DNA from: Mesorhizobium sp. M1D.F.Ca.ET.043.01.1.1
GTDB lineage: Bacteria > Pseudomonadota > Alphaproteobacteria > Rhizobiales > Rhizobiaceae
Assembly: GCF_003952385.1 (NCBI RefSeq)
Contig: NZ_CP034444.1
Coordinates: 5,469,001-5,533,000, forward strand
DNA: 64,000 nucleotides
Direction of reading: 5' to 3'
Shown here: positions 27,129 through 36,290 of the stretch, piece by piece
Layout: each line of letters opens with the position of its first letter
How positions within the stretch are numbered: position 1 is the stretch's first letter
The notes under the pieces: model-generated
Database searches by the model: none
Told to the model about the DNA's origin: nothing
The model's input: the letters and a program-made list of their open reading frames with translations, nothing else
Made by a program: the position numbers and the translations under genes

Positions 27129-29702
27129 TCAAAGCCGCGGATCGATCGGCTCACTCTCCAGCGCCAGCACGGCGAAAACACATTCGTGGACCCGGCGGAG
27201 CGGCTGTTTGGCGACAAATCGCTTCAAAGCCTCGTGGCCTAGCGCAAACTCGTTGAGCGCTAGGTTGCGCTTGCCACCCAGATGTCGTTCCCGCAGCCGG
27301 GCAAGGTTATCCGGCGCGTCATACTCGGGGCCGTAGATGATGCGCAGATATTCGCGGCCGCGCACTTTCAGCGCCGGCTGGATGAGACCTTTCTTGCCAC
27401 GGCTGATGAAGTCACGCGCCTTGACCACCATGCCTTCGCCACCCGAGCCGATCAGGTCTTCCCACCATGCGGCAGCCTCGGCGCAGGCGGTGGCGTCGGC
27501 CAAGTCAACCATGCGCCATCTCGTGCGCGCGACCACACCTTGTCTGGGCACAAGGCGGTCGGCCTGCGCCATGTGCCATACATGGTCCTGATCGAACCAA
27601 ACGCGTCCCTCGCTGGCCAGCAAGTGGAACGGCGCGACCTGCAGGTCTTCGACGCCCAAAACCGGCCATGCGTAGGGTGCCCAGGCGGTGGCGTATTTGG
27701 CCACGCGCGCGGCTCGATCGTCAAATCGCGTCCGAAGCGCTGCCGCGTCGACACCACGCGCCGTTGCTCTTGCCAGGGCTTCGCGGCTGAGCCGCAGCCC
27801 GGCTGCGGACGAGGTTGCCACCGGCGCGTACTGGCTCTCGATCAAACTGCCTGCCTTGGCCGACCAAGGCATGATTTCGGCGTCGAGCAACAGCCAGTCG
27901 GTCTGCAACTCCTCCCAGAGACCGGCCGTGTCGACGCTTGACCGAAGGCGATCGAGCAGGCCTTCGGTCATGGCCGCATCGCCGAAAAAGGAACGCCCTG
28001 TCCGGGTCCATATTGCGCCTGTCCCGTCGCCCGAAACGCCGAAGCGGCTGCGCGCTGCCTGCGCATTCCGGCATAGTGCTACGATTGCTCGCGAACCCAT
28101 ATGCTTCTCTTCGCATATGACCTGGGGAATGCCGCGCTCGCGAAAATAAGCGAAAGCCTCCTCAGGACGTTCCAGCCAGTCGGCGCTGCTGGTCTCGGAC
28201 GGCGACATTGTCGGCGGCAGGTACACCAGCCACTGCGGCGCCAGTGCGAAACGGCTCATGACCTCCAAGGCGGCTGAAGCATTTTCCTCGGCTACAACAA
28301 CACGGCCTTTCAACTCCGTCTCTATCCAGCGTCGGCCGGAAACGTCCTGGATGTCGAGCACGTCGTCGGCATCGGCCTGTGCCGATTTTTCCGGATTTGA
28401 AGCGCTAAGCGGGCGGATGGGTTCCGACCAGATGCGGGTTGCCGGGACCTCCACCAGCTGGCGTTCCGGCCAGCGCAGCGCCGTCAGCTTGCCGCCGAAC
28501 ACACAGCCGGTGTCGATGCACAGGGTATTGTTGACCCATTCGGCAGACGGCATCGGCGTGTGGCCATAAACAACGGCGGTCTTGCCGCGGTAGGCTGTTG
28601 CCCAGTCGGAGCGCACTGGCAGCCCAAACTCGTCGATCTCGCCGGTGGTCTCGCCGTAGAGCGCGAATTCGCGCACGGCACCCGAGCCACGCCCGATCAT
28701 CTCTTCCTTGAGACCGGCGTGGGCGACGGCCAGGCGTCCGCCGTCCAGCCAGACATGGCTACGCAGATTGTCAAGAAAGGCCGGCAGCGCCTCGCGCAAC
28801 CCGCGATCCTGTGTGTCCAACTGATCGATGGTGTCCCGAAGGCCATGGGCGATCGTGACCTTGCGGCCTTCCAGCCAGCGGCTGAGCTTGCGTTCGTGGT
28901 TGCCCTGGACGCAGTAGGCGGTACCCGCGGCGACCATGCTCATGGCAATGCGCAAAACGTCGGGCGTATTGGGGCCGCGATCAACAAGATCACCGACAAA
29001 GACGACCTTGCGGTCCTTTGGAGGAGAAACGAGAACAGTTCTTTCGTTGCGATCCTGCGACCAGGCAAGGCTGTATCCTAGCTTGTCGAATAAGGTCTCA
29101 AGCTCGTCGGCGCAGCCGTGCACGTCGCCAATGATATCGAAGGGACCGGTATCGTGGCGCTTGTCGGTCCAAAGCGGCTGGCGCGAGACCTTGGCCGCTC
29201 CGACGCTGGCTTCGCTGGTAAGCTTCCAGACCTGGCGAAAGCCCTCGCGCTGCAGCCCGCTCAGGCCCTTGCGGATCTCGCTCGTCATGCGTTGGGCCAC
29301 TCCAGCGCCAAAAGGACGATCGGGACGACCCGCATTGCGTGCAACGCAGACGTCGACGCCCGGATCGAGGACCACGGCGATCGGCAGGGCGTGCCACTTC
29401 CGCGCTAGTTCGACCCAGGCCTTGCGGTCAGCGGCGCGCACATGGGTGGCGTCGACAACGGCGAGCTTGCGATGCTTGAGACGCTTGCCGACAATCTCGC
29501 GCATCAACTCGAACGCGTCGGCTGAAACGTCCTGGTTGGTTTCATCGTCGGAAACAAGCGCGCGGCACCGATCCGAGGAGACGATCTCCGTCGGCAGGAA
29601 ATGCTTTGCGGCAAAGGTCGACTTTCCAGAACCGGTCGAGCCGATAAGCACCACCAGGGAGAAGTCAGGTATATCGAGGTCGGTCTTGTCAGGCTCTCTC
29701 AT
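27129..29702 (-). CDS. pnkp: Polynucleotide kinase-phosphatase-ligase (RNA repair)
   Basis: Three-module RNA end-healing and sealing enzyme of 857 residues. The N-terminal kinase has P-loop GSTGSGKST (21-29). The central metallophosphatase has GDVHGC (192-197), GDLVDRGP, GNHE and GHTP. The C-terminal adenylyltransferase domain has the nucleotidyl lysine Lys533 in EEKHMGSR. This is the bacterial Pnkp architecture, which repairs ribotoxin-cleaved RNA and needs Hen1 as partner. The start was set at 29702, where its ATG overlaps the hen1 stop (ATGA), so the two are co-translated. All catalytic motifs are intact. Confidence 0.95.
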   Translation of the reverse strand: MREPDKTDLDIPDFSLVVLIGSTGSGKSTFAAKHFLPTEIVSSDRCRALVSDDETNQDVSADAFELMREIVGKRLKHRKLAVVDATHVRAADRKAWVELARKWHALPIAVVLDPGVDVCVARNAGRPDRPFGAGVAQRMTSEIRKGLSGLQREGFRQVWKLTSEASVGAAKVSRQPLWTDKRHDTGPFDIIGDVHGCADELETLFDKLGYSLAWSQDRNERTVLVSPPKDRKVVFVGDLVDRGPNTPDVLRIAMSMVAAGTAYCVQGNHERKLSRWLEGRKVTIAHGLRDTIDQLDTQDRGLREALPAFLDNLRSHVWLDGGRLAVAHAGLKEEMIGRGSGAVREFALYGETTGEIDEFGLPVRSDWATAYRGKTAVVYGHTPMPSAEWVNNTLCIDTGCVFGGKLTALRWPERQLVEVPATRIWSEPIRPLSASNPEKSAQADADDVLDIQDVSGRRWIETELKGRVVVAEENASAALEVMSRFALAPQWLVYLPPTMSPSETSSADWLERPEEAFAYFRERGIPQVICEEKHMGSRAIVALCRNAQAARSRFGVSGDGTGAIWTRTGRSFFGDAAMTEGLLDRLRSSVDTAGLWEELQTDWLLLDAEIMPWSAKAGSLIESQYAPVATSSAAGLRLSREALARATARGVDAAALRTRFDDRAARVAKYATAWAPYAWPVLGVEDLQVAPFHLLASEGRVWFDQDHVWHMAQADRLVPRQGVVARTRWRMVDLADATACAEAAAWWEDLIGSGGEGMVVKARDFISRGKKGLIQPALKVRGREYLRIIYGPEYDAPDNLARLRERHLGGKRNLALNEFALGHEALKRFVAKQPLRRVHECVFAVLALESEPIDPRL

Positions 29703-31081
29703 CGGCTGAAGACCGCCATCTGCGTCGGTGCGCCCAAAGCGGCATCCTCGATCCCTATGCCGCTGATTTCGGCGACATAGCCGTATCTCTTTTCGATTTT
29801 GGCCGCCCAGGCTTGGAGCTCGGCACGGCTCCACTCGAAGCGGTGGTCCGGATGCCGGAAAGAGCCTGCGGCAAGGTTGGGAAACAGCGCGTTGTAGTCG
29901 GCGTTGGGGGTCGTCACGATCACGGCTCTCGGTGCGGCTTCGCCGAAAACAATCTGCTCGATCAGCGGCAACCTGTCCTGGTCGAGATGTTCGATGACTT
30001 CGACCAGAACTGCAACGTCGGCTTCGGCCCAACGGCTATCTCGATAAGTCAGCGAACCATGCAGCAGAGTCACGCGCCCTTCGGGTGGTCCGCCCGCCTC
30101 GTTGAGCTTGAGACGTCTCGCTGCCCACCCCAATTCGCGTGCCGCGGGATCCAGTCCGAACAGCTTGTGCACCCATCGTTCGCGAACAAGCCGATCGAGC
30201 AGCTTGCCCTCGCCGCACCCCAGGTCCGCGATAACCGTTCCGCCGATGGCCCGAATGGCACTCACGACCGCATCCATGCGCAGGTCATGCAGTCGAACAG
30301 GGGCCTCGAGAGCTTCCTCCGGCGTGTTCCGGGGTTCGATAGGCGCTGCTTCGCCTGTATCTTCCGGAGCCAGTCGCGCCAGGGCGGCGCGAGCCAGTAC
30401 CGACCGATTGCGAAGGTACCGGCGGGCAATCAGCTCCCTGGCCGGGTGGGACTCCAGCCACCCCGCGCCCTTCGACAGCAGCTTGTCGACCTCGTCTTCG
30501 CCGACCCAATAATGCTTGGCATCGTCCATCACCGGGATGAGCACATAGAGGTGGTTCAGCAAATTGCTCAACCGGCCCAAGCCGGACAATTTCAGATGGC
30601 CATAGCGGAGCTCTCCCGTGCTGGTGCCTGCGGCTTCGATCGGCGTCAACTCGACAGTCCAACCCAGCGGTTCGAACAGTTGCCGCACCATCGCCTCGCC
30701 GCCGCGCATCGGCAAAGGCGCCACGACAGCCTCCAGCGGCAGGTTGCTGTCGGCCAGTTGCTGGCGTTCCTTCGAAATGCCGGTCATCGCCGTCCGAAGC
30801 ACTTTGTTGAGTGCCACGGATAGGAAGGACGACGCAGCGTAGGGCCTGTCGTTCACATACTGATCCAGCAACCCGTCCGCCTGACCCTTACCCCTTACCA
30901 ATCCAATCGGATCGACGTCGAGCAGAAGTGCAGCTTCGCAGCGCTCCTCACTGGCCTCGGGATAGAACAACCACGCCTTGCCGAAGGACAAGTCGGTCTC
31001 GTGCAGGCGATCGGGATGCTTGTGCAGCAAGAAGCCGAGATCGGTAGCCGGATAAAGCGTAGTGGCGATCGAAAGAAACAT
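29699..31081 (-). CDS. hen1: Hen1 3'-terminal RNA ribose 2'-O-methyltransferase
   Basis: RNA-repair methyltransferase of 460 residues. It methylates the 2'-OH at the break before sealing, which blocks a second cut at the same site. The N-terminal half, which activates the Pnkp ligase, begins MFLSIATTLYPATDLGFLLHKHPDR. The C-terminal domain has the S-adenosylmethionine motif ADLGCGEGK (near residue 290) and metal-binding EVIEHLDQDR (near 365), and further on HPDHRFEW. The start at 31081 matches the family N-terminus; the frame extends upstream without similarity. First gene of a two-gene operon with pnkp. Confidence 0.95.
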   Translation of the reverse strand: MFLSIATTLYPATDLGFLLHKHPDRLHETDLSFGKAWLFYPEASEERCEAALLLDVDPIGLVRGKGQADGLLDQYVNDRPYAASSFLSVALNKVLRTAMTGISKERQQLADSNLPLEAVVAPLPMRGGEAMVRQLFEPLGWTVELTPIEAAGTSTGELRYGHLKLSGLGRLSNLLNHLYVLIPVMDDAKHYWVGEDEVDKLLSKGAGWLESHPARELIARRYLRNRSVLARAALARLAPEDTGEAAPIEPRNTPEEALEAPVRLHDLRMDAVVSAIRAIGGTVIADLGCGEGKLLDRLVRERWVHKLFGLDPAARELGWAARRLKLNEAGGPPEGRVTLLHGSLTYRDSRWAEADVAVLVEVIEHLDQDRLPLIEQIVFGEAAPRAVIVTTPNADYNALFPNLAAGSFRHPDHRFEWSRAELQAWAAKIEKRYGYVAEISGIGIEDAALGAPTQMAVFSR

Positions 31082-31237
31082 GGGCGAGCGATAACCCAGC
31101 CGAGCGAAATAACCAATGGCAGGAGCCACGTTATTTCCACCTCTTTGCAAAACGCGCGAAAGAAAGAGTTGCGACCCGGTAAGCCAGCGTTCAGAACCAA
31201 AGCCGGCGTCAAATCATGGCGCCGGCATTGGTCCGGT

Positions 31238-32170
31238 TCAAAAAGATACTTTGTCTCCGCCCTTGAGCTGCAGGATCTGGCGCGCCTCGGCGGGCGTGGC
31301 GATCGACGCGCCGAGGCCTTCGATGATCTGGCGGACCTTGGTCACCTGTTCGGCGCTCGAGCGGGCGAGCTTGCCCTTGGCGATCCATAGCGAGTCCTCC
31401 AGGCCGACCCGCACATTGCCGCCGAGCGCGATCGCCTGCGTGGCGATCGGCAACTGATGGCGGCCGGCGCCTAGCACCGACCAGTGATAGTCGTTGCCGA
31501 ACAGGCGGTCGGCGGTGCGCTTCATATGGGCGACGTCTTCCGGGTGGGTGCCGATGCCGCCTAAGATGCCGAACACGCTCTGGACGAAGAACGGCGCCTT
31601 CACCAGCCCGCGGTCGACGAAATGCGCCAGCGTGTAGAGATGGCCGATATCGTAGCACTCGATCTCGAAGCGCGTGCCGTTGTCGGCGCAGGTGCGCAAT
31701 ATGTGCTCGATGTCGCCGAAGGTGTTGCGGAAGATCCGGTCGCGCGAGCTTTCGAGATAGGGCCGCTCCCAGTCGTGCTCGAAGGTCTTGAACCGCTCAA
31801 GCATCGGAAACAGCGCGAAATTCATCGACCCCATGTTGAGCGACGCGACCTCGGGCGCGAAAACCTTCGCCGGCCTGACCCGTTCTTCCACGCTCATGGT
31901 CGCGGCACCGCCGGTGGTGATGTTGATGACGCAGTTGGAGCGCTGCTTGATGACCTGCAGGAAAGGCGCGAACGTCTCCGTCGACTGGTCGGGACGCCCG
32001 TCGACCGGATTGCGGGCATGAAGGTGGACGATCGCAGCGCCGGCCTCGGCCGCCTCGATTGCGGCGGTCGCGATCTGCTCGGCCGTCACCGGCAGATGCG
32101 GCGACATCGACGGGGTGTGGATCGATCCCGTGACCGCGCAGGTGATTATGATCTTGTTCTGGTTCGCCAC
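31238..32170 (-). CDS. Beta-keto acid cleavage enzyme (BKACE / Kce family)
   Basis: Cytoplasmic zinc enzyme of 310 residues in the 3-keto-5-aminohexanoate cleavage family, which condenses a beta-keto acid with acetyl-CoA and splits it. The metal ligands HLHARNP (His49, His51) and the later NITTGG and GLED loops are present. The start is a GTG at 32170 just before NQNKIIITCAVTGSIHTP; the open frame runs through the azoR terminator and is artificial beyond that. The actual substrate (aminohexanoate, dehydrocarnitine or another keto acid) cannot be read. No lysine-fermentation partners are nearby. Confidence 0.85.
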   Translation of the reverse strand: MANQNKIIITCAVTGSIHTPSMSPHLPVTAEQIATAAIEAAEAGAAIVHLHARNPVDGRPDQSTETFAPFLQVIKQRSNCVINITTGGAATMSVEERVRPAKVFAPEVASLNMGSMNFALFPMLERFKTFEHDWERPYLESSRDRIFRNTFGDIEHILRTCADNGTRFEIECYDIGHLYTLAHFVDRGLVKAPFFVQSVFGILGGIGTHPEDVAHMKRTADRLFGNDYHWSVLGAGRHQLPIATQAIALGGNVRVGLEDSLWIAKGKLARSSAEQVTKVRQIIEGLGASIATPAEARQILQLKGGDKVSF

Positions 32171-32243
32171 GTTTCCGATGCCCTGCTTCGATAGCAAAGC
32201 AGCGTAGTCGGCAGCGTCGCTAGTGTCAGCCCCGTTGAACAGC

Positions 32244-32278
32244 AAAAAGGCAGGCCCCCGTGGGTGCCTGCCTTTTTG
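32244..32278 (-). terminator. Rho-independent terminator of azoR
   Basis: AAAAAGGCAGGC (32244-32255) pairs with GCCTGCCTTTTT (32266-32277). On the minus strand the stem ends in a T run, 17 bases after the azoR stop. It also separates azoR from the BKACE gene. Confidence 0.9.
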
Positions 32279-32294
32279 ATTTCCGAGAGGAATG

Positions 32295-32933
32295 CTACGC
32301 GGCGGCGGCCTGGTTCGCATTGGCCGCGGCGGCGATCGCGTCGACCTTGGCGGTTGCCTTGGCGAGCGCGGCGGCAACCGCGTCAGCGCCCATGCCGACG
32401 CCTTCGACACGGATGACTTCCACATCGGTCATGCCCAGGAAGCCGAGCACGCCGCGCAGATAGGGGATGGCGTGGTCCATCTGGACCGCGGCGCCTTCGG
32501 AATAGATGCCGCCTGAAGCGAGCACGATATAGACCTTCTTGCCGCTGACGAGACCCTTCGGGCCGCCTTCGCCATAGGAGAAGGTCTTGCCGGAGCGGGC
32601 AATATGGTCGACCCACGACTTCAGCGTCGAGGAGATACCGAAATTGATGAAGCCGGTGGCGAGGATGACAGTGTCTGCGGCGAACAACTCGTCCAGCGCG
32701 GCGTCGGATACGCTGACGACCTCGGCCTGGCGCGCGGTGCGCGCCTCGACGGGCGTATAGATGCCGGTCGAGTAGTCGGGATCGATGTGCGGCAGCGGGT
32801 TGGCAACGAGGTCGCGCACGACCAGCCTAGCCGATGGATCGGCGGCAAGCAGTTTTTGCGCGAGATCGGTGGCGACGTGAGTGGAATGCGAAGCGGCGCC
32901 GCGCGGGCTGGAGGTAACAAGCAGAATAGACAT
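32295..32933 (-). CDS. azoR: FMN-dependent NADH-azoreductase
   Basis: Flavodoxin-fold quinone/azo-dye reductase of 212 residues. The FMN phosphate loop is in the N-terminal TSSPRGAASHST, with the FMN-contacting segments FINFGISSTLKSWVDHI and VLASGGIYS. Length and motifs match AzoR. The start at 32933 follows a ribosome site inside the longer frame. Divergent from a LysR regulator with an inverted repeat between them, the usual arrangement for quinone- or electrophile-inducible reductases. Confidence 0.92.
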   Translation of the reverse strand: MSILLVTSSPRGAASHSTHVATDLAQKLLAADPSARLVVRDLVANPLPHIDPDYSTGIYTPVEARTARQAEVVSVSDAALDELFAADTVILATGFINFGISSTLKSWVDHIARSGKTFSYGEGGPKGLVSGKKVYIVLASGGIYSEGAAVQMDHAIPYLRGVLGFLGMTDVEVIRVEGVGMGADAVAAALAKATAKVDAIAAAANANQAAAA

Positions 32934-33020
32934 GGCGGTGTCCCCTTGGGGTTGGATTGAACTTTCCCCGCCAATATGGGATTGCCGATCCATCAGCAAA
33001 ACTGCTATAATTTGTATAGT

Positions 33021-33039
33021 ATCCATCTATAAAATGGAT
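33021..33039. promoter_or_regulatory. Probable LysR binding site between azoR and lysR-type gene
   Basis: ATCCAT-N7-ATGGAT (33021-33039) is a 19-base interrupted palindrome immediately upstream of the LysR-type gene start at 33045, in the 111-base divergent region. LysR regulators bind T-N11-A palindromes in such positions. Assignment to this protein is inferred. Confidence 0.5.
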
Positions 33040-33044
33040 TGATA

Positions 33045-33992
33045 ATGCAGCCAAATCCGACGCTCGACCAGCTTCAGATCCTGGTGGCGGTGGCCGAAAC
33101 GGGCAGTTTCTCGGCTGCCGGGCGCAAGCTCAACCGTGCGCAATCGGTGATCAGCTACGGTATCGCCAATCTCGAAGCGCAGCTTGGGCTGAAGCTGTTC
33201 GAACGCGAAGGCACGCGCGAACCGCAACTGACCGAGATCGGCCGCGCGATGCTGGAGGATGCGCGGCGCATGATCGGCGTGCTGCAGCGCATCCGTTCGC
33301 GGGTCGACGGGCACCATCAGGGGTTGGAGGCCGAAGTCGCGCTCTCGGTCGATGCAACGCTGCCCTCGCCGGTGCTGGTTCGGGTGCTGAAGGCGTTCGA
33401 GGCGCAGTTTCCGGCCGTGATGCTGCGCCTGCATATCGGCTCGCTCGGCGTGATCCCCGATCATGTCGTCAGCGGGCAGGCCGATCTCGGCATAGGCGGG
33501 CTGCTGGGCGAGGTCGACGTCCGCCTCGTGCGCATCGGCTTCATGTCGATAGTGCTGGCTGCTGCGCCCAGTCACCCGTTGGCGCTATTGCCAAAGCCGG
33601 TGGCGATCGAGGATGTGCGCGAACATACCCAGCTGGTCGTCAGCGACCAGTCCGAGCGCACCAAGGGGCGCGACTTTGGCGTCTTCGCCTACCGCACCTG
33701 GCGGCTGACGGATCCGCGTACCAAGCATACGTTGATGCGCGAAGGGCTGGGCTGGGGCGGGCTGCCGCGTTGGTTGATTGCCGATGATCTAGCCAGCGGC
33801 CGGCTGGTGGAACTCGACCTTGAGCCCTTCAGAGAGGTGCGCACGTCGCTTTATGCCATGCACCGCAACGATCGTAGCCCGAAGCCGGTGGCTGCCTGGC
33901 TGATCGACCAGTTCAAACGGCAGCTCGGCTGCTTCAACGAGATGGAGCCGGGCGCGTGGACGGAGGAGGAGCCGGAGACAGGCCGTCCATGA
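33045..33992 (+). CDS. LysR-family transcriptional regulator
   Basis: DNA-binding regulator of 315 residues. The winged HTH is N-terminal (LDQLQILVAVAETGSFSAAGRKLNRAQ, residues about 6-32) and the rest is a periplasmic-binding-protein-like effector domain. Position and orientation suggest it activates azoR. Its 3' end overlaps the 3' end of the convergent TetR gene by 59 bases (33934-33992), a tight arrangement. The inducer is unknown; quinones or azo compounds are typical for such pairs. Confidence 0.9.
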   Translation: MQPNPTLDQLQILVAVAETGSFSAAGRKLNRAQSVISYGIANLEAQLGLKLFEREGTREPQLTEIGRAMLEDARRMIGVLQRIRSRVDGHHQGLEAEVALSVDATLPSPVLVRVLKAFEAQFPAVMLRLHIGSLGVIPDHVVSGQADLGIGGLLGEVDVRLVRIGFMSIVLAAAPSHPLALLPKPVAIEDVREHTQLVVSDQSERTKGRDFGVFAYRTWRLTDPRTKHTLMREGLGWGGLPRWLIADDLASGRLVELDLEPFREVRTSLYAMHRNDRSPKPVAAWLIDQFKRQLGCFNEMEPGAWTEEEPETGRP

Positions 33993-34560
33993 GCGCCAGC
34001 AGAACGGTCCGATAGTCCTTCGCCGATGCGCCGGCCTCAATGGCCAAAGCCGCCCGATCGAAGGCGGCGGCCAGCAGGGCGGTCAGCGCTTCGGCCGGCA
34101 GCTTGATCACCGACTGCGCGCGCATTGCCGCGACCAGACCCTCGCGTAGCGAGCGGTTGCCGTGGCGGTTGTCGATCTCGTCCATGGCGGCGCGACCGAG
34201 CACGGCCGGTCCATCGATCAGCAACATCCGGGTGCGGCCGGGCTCGCGCATGGCAGCAAGATAGGCATCGGAGCCGGCGATTAGCGCCTCGCGCGCGGAC
34301 AGAGAGTCCGGGGATGCGTGATCGACTTCGGCGGCGACCATCGCGGCCTCCTGCTCGACCACGGCGGCGAACAGCGCCTGCTTGTCGGCAAAGTGATGGT
34401 AGAGCGCCCCGCGCGTGACGCCTGCGGCGGCGACGATCTCCGGCGTGCCGGTCTCGGCATAGGATTTTTCGGTGAACAGCTTTCGTGCCGCCCGGATCAG
34501 GTCGGCGCGTGTCGCCTCGGTGCGATCGCGGTTGGAGCGGCGCGCGGTTTCTTGTTGCAT
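33934..34560 (-). CDS. TetR-family transcriptional regulator
   Basis: Repressor of 208 residues. The N-terminal HTH is standard ([41 protein letters not shown], about 20-60) and a helical ligand domain follows. It starts at 34560. The two 17-base palindromes immediately upstream are the likely operators, overlapping the divergent promoters of itself and the VOC gene. The C-terminal tail is proline-rich ([15 protein letters not shown]) and overlaps the convergent LysR gene. Confidence 0.9.
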   Translation of the reverse strand: MQQETARRSNRDRTEATRADLIRAARKLFTEKSYAETGTPEIVAAAGVTRGALYHHFADKQALFAAVVEQEAAMVAAEVDHASPDSLSAREALIAGSDAYLAAMREPGRTRMLLIDGPAVLGRAAMDEIDNRHGNRSLREGLVAAMRAQSVIKLPAEALTALLAAAFDRAALAIEAGASAKDYRTVLLALMDGLSPAPPPSTRPAPSR

Positions 34561-34605
34561 ACATACAGCCTGTATGTTAATTGCATTTACATGCAGACTG
34601 TATGT
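34561..34605. promoter_or_regulatory. Two TetR-type operators
   Basis: ACATACAG-C-CTGTATGT (34561-34577) is a perfect 17-base palindrome touching the TetR start codon. ACATGCAG-A-CTGTATGT (34589-34605) is a second copy with one mismatch, 28 bases away. Both lie between the divergent TetR and VOC genes. Confidence 0.8.
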
Positions 34606-34626
34606 TATGTAGCAGGAGAAGAAAAG

Positions 34627-35052
34627 ATGAGGACGACGAGCTATTATCCGGTGCTGATGACGGGCGATGTCGCCGGCACGGCGGCCTTTTACGTCGGGCA
34701 TTTTCGCTTCAAGCCGCTGTTTGCGAGCGATTGGTATGTCCATCTCCAATCGGCAGAGGATCGTCGCGTCAATCTCGGCATCGTCCAGGGCGACCACGAG
34801 ACGATCCCGGAGGAGGGACGGGGACGCACGTCCGGCCTGCTGATCAATTTCGAGGTCCGCAATCCCGACGCGGTCTATGAGCGTGTCGTCGCCGCCGGCC
34901 TGCCGATCCTGTCCCCGCTGCGCGACGAGCCTTTCGGTCAGCGCCACTTCATCACCAAGGATCCGAACGGCGTGCTGATCGACGTCATCAAGCCGATCCC
35001 GCTCAGCCCCGAATTTCGGGCGCAATTTGTCGAAGGATCGTCCGCCAGTTAG
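34627..35052 (+). CDS. VOC-family (glyoxalase-like) protein
   Basis: Cytoplasmic protein of 141 residues with two beta-alpha-beta-beta-beta repeats. The first begins [22 protein letters not shown] and the second ends [17 protein letters not shown], with Glu-type ligands partly replaced. Possible roles are detoxification, antibiotic binding or dioxygenation; none can be chosen. Divergent from a TetR repressor with paired operators between, so it is probably the main target and inducible. A 104-base repeat touches its stop. Confidence 0.85.
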   Translation: MRTTSYYPVLMTGDVAGTAAFYVGHFRFKPLFASDWYVHLQSAEDRRVNLGIVQGDHETIPEEGRGRTSGLLINFEVRNPDAVYERVVAAGLPILSPLRDEPFGQRHFITKDPNGVLIDVIKPIPLSPEFRAQFVEGSSAS

Positions 35053-35154
35053 AACGTTTCAGCGATTCATAGTTTCGCCGAACCGCTCTAAGTATCTGTT
35101 TTTACGCAATTCCGGACGAAAAACCGTTACACACTTTTCCTGGAATTGCTCTAG
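35051..35154. repeat. 104-bp dispersed intergenic repeat (copy B)
   Basis: Same length and layout as 17553-17656, with about a dozen differences. It begins at the stop codon of the VOC gene and ends shortly before the 3' end of the convergent protease gene. Confidence 0.85.
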
Positions 35155-35174
35155 GGAATGGCGATGACGGCCGC

Positions 35175-36122
35175 CTAGCTGTTCCGCGCCACCGGCGTTA
35201 CGACCACCTGGCTGACGCCGCTGCGGCGCACGACGGTGCAGAGCGTCTCGCGGCCGATGCGTTCGGCATCGAGCATGCGCACCAGGTCATCGACGCCGGT
35301 GACGGGCCGGCCGTCGATGGCCGCGATGATGTCGCCCTCCTTCAGCCCGGCCTTGGCGGCGGGACCGTTCCTCTCGACGCTGCGCAGGCGCACCGCGGTG
35401 TTGGTGGTCACCTGCGACAAGAGTGCCGCACGGCGCGGCAGGTTGGTCGTATCGGCGGAGACGCCGATGAAGGCGCGGCGCACGCGGCCGAAGCGGATGA
35501 TCTCGGAGATGACGAAGTTGGCGGTGTTGGAGGCGACCGCGAAGGCAATGCCCTGCGCGCCGTGGATCATGGCGGTGTTGACGCCGATCACCTCGCCGGC
35601 CGAGGACACCAGCGGCCCGCCGGAATTGCCGGCGTTCAGGGCGGCATCCGTCTGGATGACGTCGTCGATCAGCCGGCCGGTCGAGGCGCGCATCGAGCGG
35701 CCGAGCGCCGAGACGACGCCGGCGGTGACCGTCCATTCGAAGCCCAGCGGATTGCCGATCGCGATCGCGATCTGGCCGCGTCTGAGGCGTTTGGAATCAC
35801 CGAGCGGCGCGACGTCGGCGAAGCTGCCGTCGGCGCGCACCAGCGCAATGTCGGTGTCGGGGTCGCGGCCAAGCACGTGACCCTCGCGGGCGGCGCCATC
35901 CGGCATCGTGACGCGCACGGCGCGCGCGTCGCCGACGACATGGAAGTTGGTGACGACAAGCCCGTCCTGCGCGATCACGAAGCCGGAACCGTGGCCGCCG
36001 GCGCCGATGCGCTCGATGCGGCAGACGGCCGGGCCGATACGATCGACCGCGTCGGCGACGGATGACGAATAGGCATCGAGCAAGGTGTCGTCGGATGGAA
36101 TTTTTTCGGCCGCTAACGCCAT
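35175..36122 (-). CDS. S1C (HtrA/DegP-like) serine protease with PDZ domain
   Basis: Trypsin-like protease of 315 residues. The catalytic triad is complete: His61 (VTNFHVVG), Asp91 (DTDIALVR) and Ser167 (NAGNSGGPL). A single PDZ domain occupies about residues 225-310. There is no signal peptide or membrane anchor in the chosen frame, so it may be cytoplasmic or need an unseen export route. The start was set at 36122. Divergent from a paralogue that has lost its triad. A heat-shock-type quality-control role is possible but unproven. Confidence 0.9.
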   Translation of the reverse strand: MALAAEKIPSDDTLLDAYSSSVADAVDRIGPAVCRIERIGAGGHGSGFVIAQDGLVVTNFHVVGDARAVRVTMPDGAAREGHVLGRDPDTDIALVRADGSFADVAPLGDSKRLRRGQIAIAIGNPLGFEWTVTAGVVSALGRSMRASTGRLIDDVIQTDAALNAGNSGGPLVSSAGEVIGVNTAMIHGAQGIAFAVASNTANFVISEIIRFGRVRRAFIGVSADTTNLPRRAALLSQVTTNTAVRLRSVERNGPAAKAGLKEGDIIAAIDGRPVTGVDDLVRMLDAERIGRETLCTVVRRSGVSQVVVTPVARNS

Positions 36123-36290
36123 CGGTGTGTTCCCATGTGATCTTGCGGAATGATGACTATATGTGCGGAGCGGGCACGACCGCCGCGACCTGACCATGTG
36201 GCCAGTCAGGCCGGCCACTAGCCGTCAGGCGAGTACCCCCGACGGCGCTGCGGAGCGATATTTGGGTTACCGAACCCAGGAGATATTCTT

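Noticed and set aside
29703..30032. Long N-terminal extension of pnkp
   Set aside because: It overlaps hen1 coding sequence in another frame and has no family similarity; the ATGA overlap at 29699-29702 gives the natural start.
31238..32425. Long N-terminal extension of the BKACE gene
   Set aside because: It would run through the azoR terminator and the azoR 3' end; the family start lies at the GTG at 32170.
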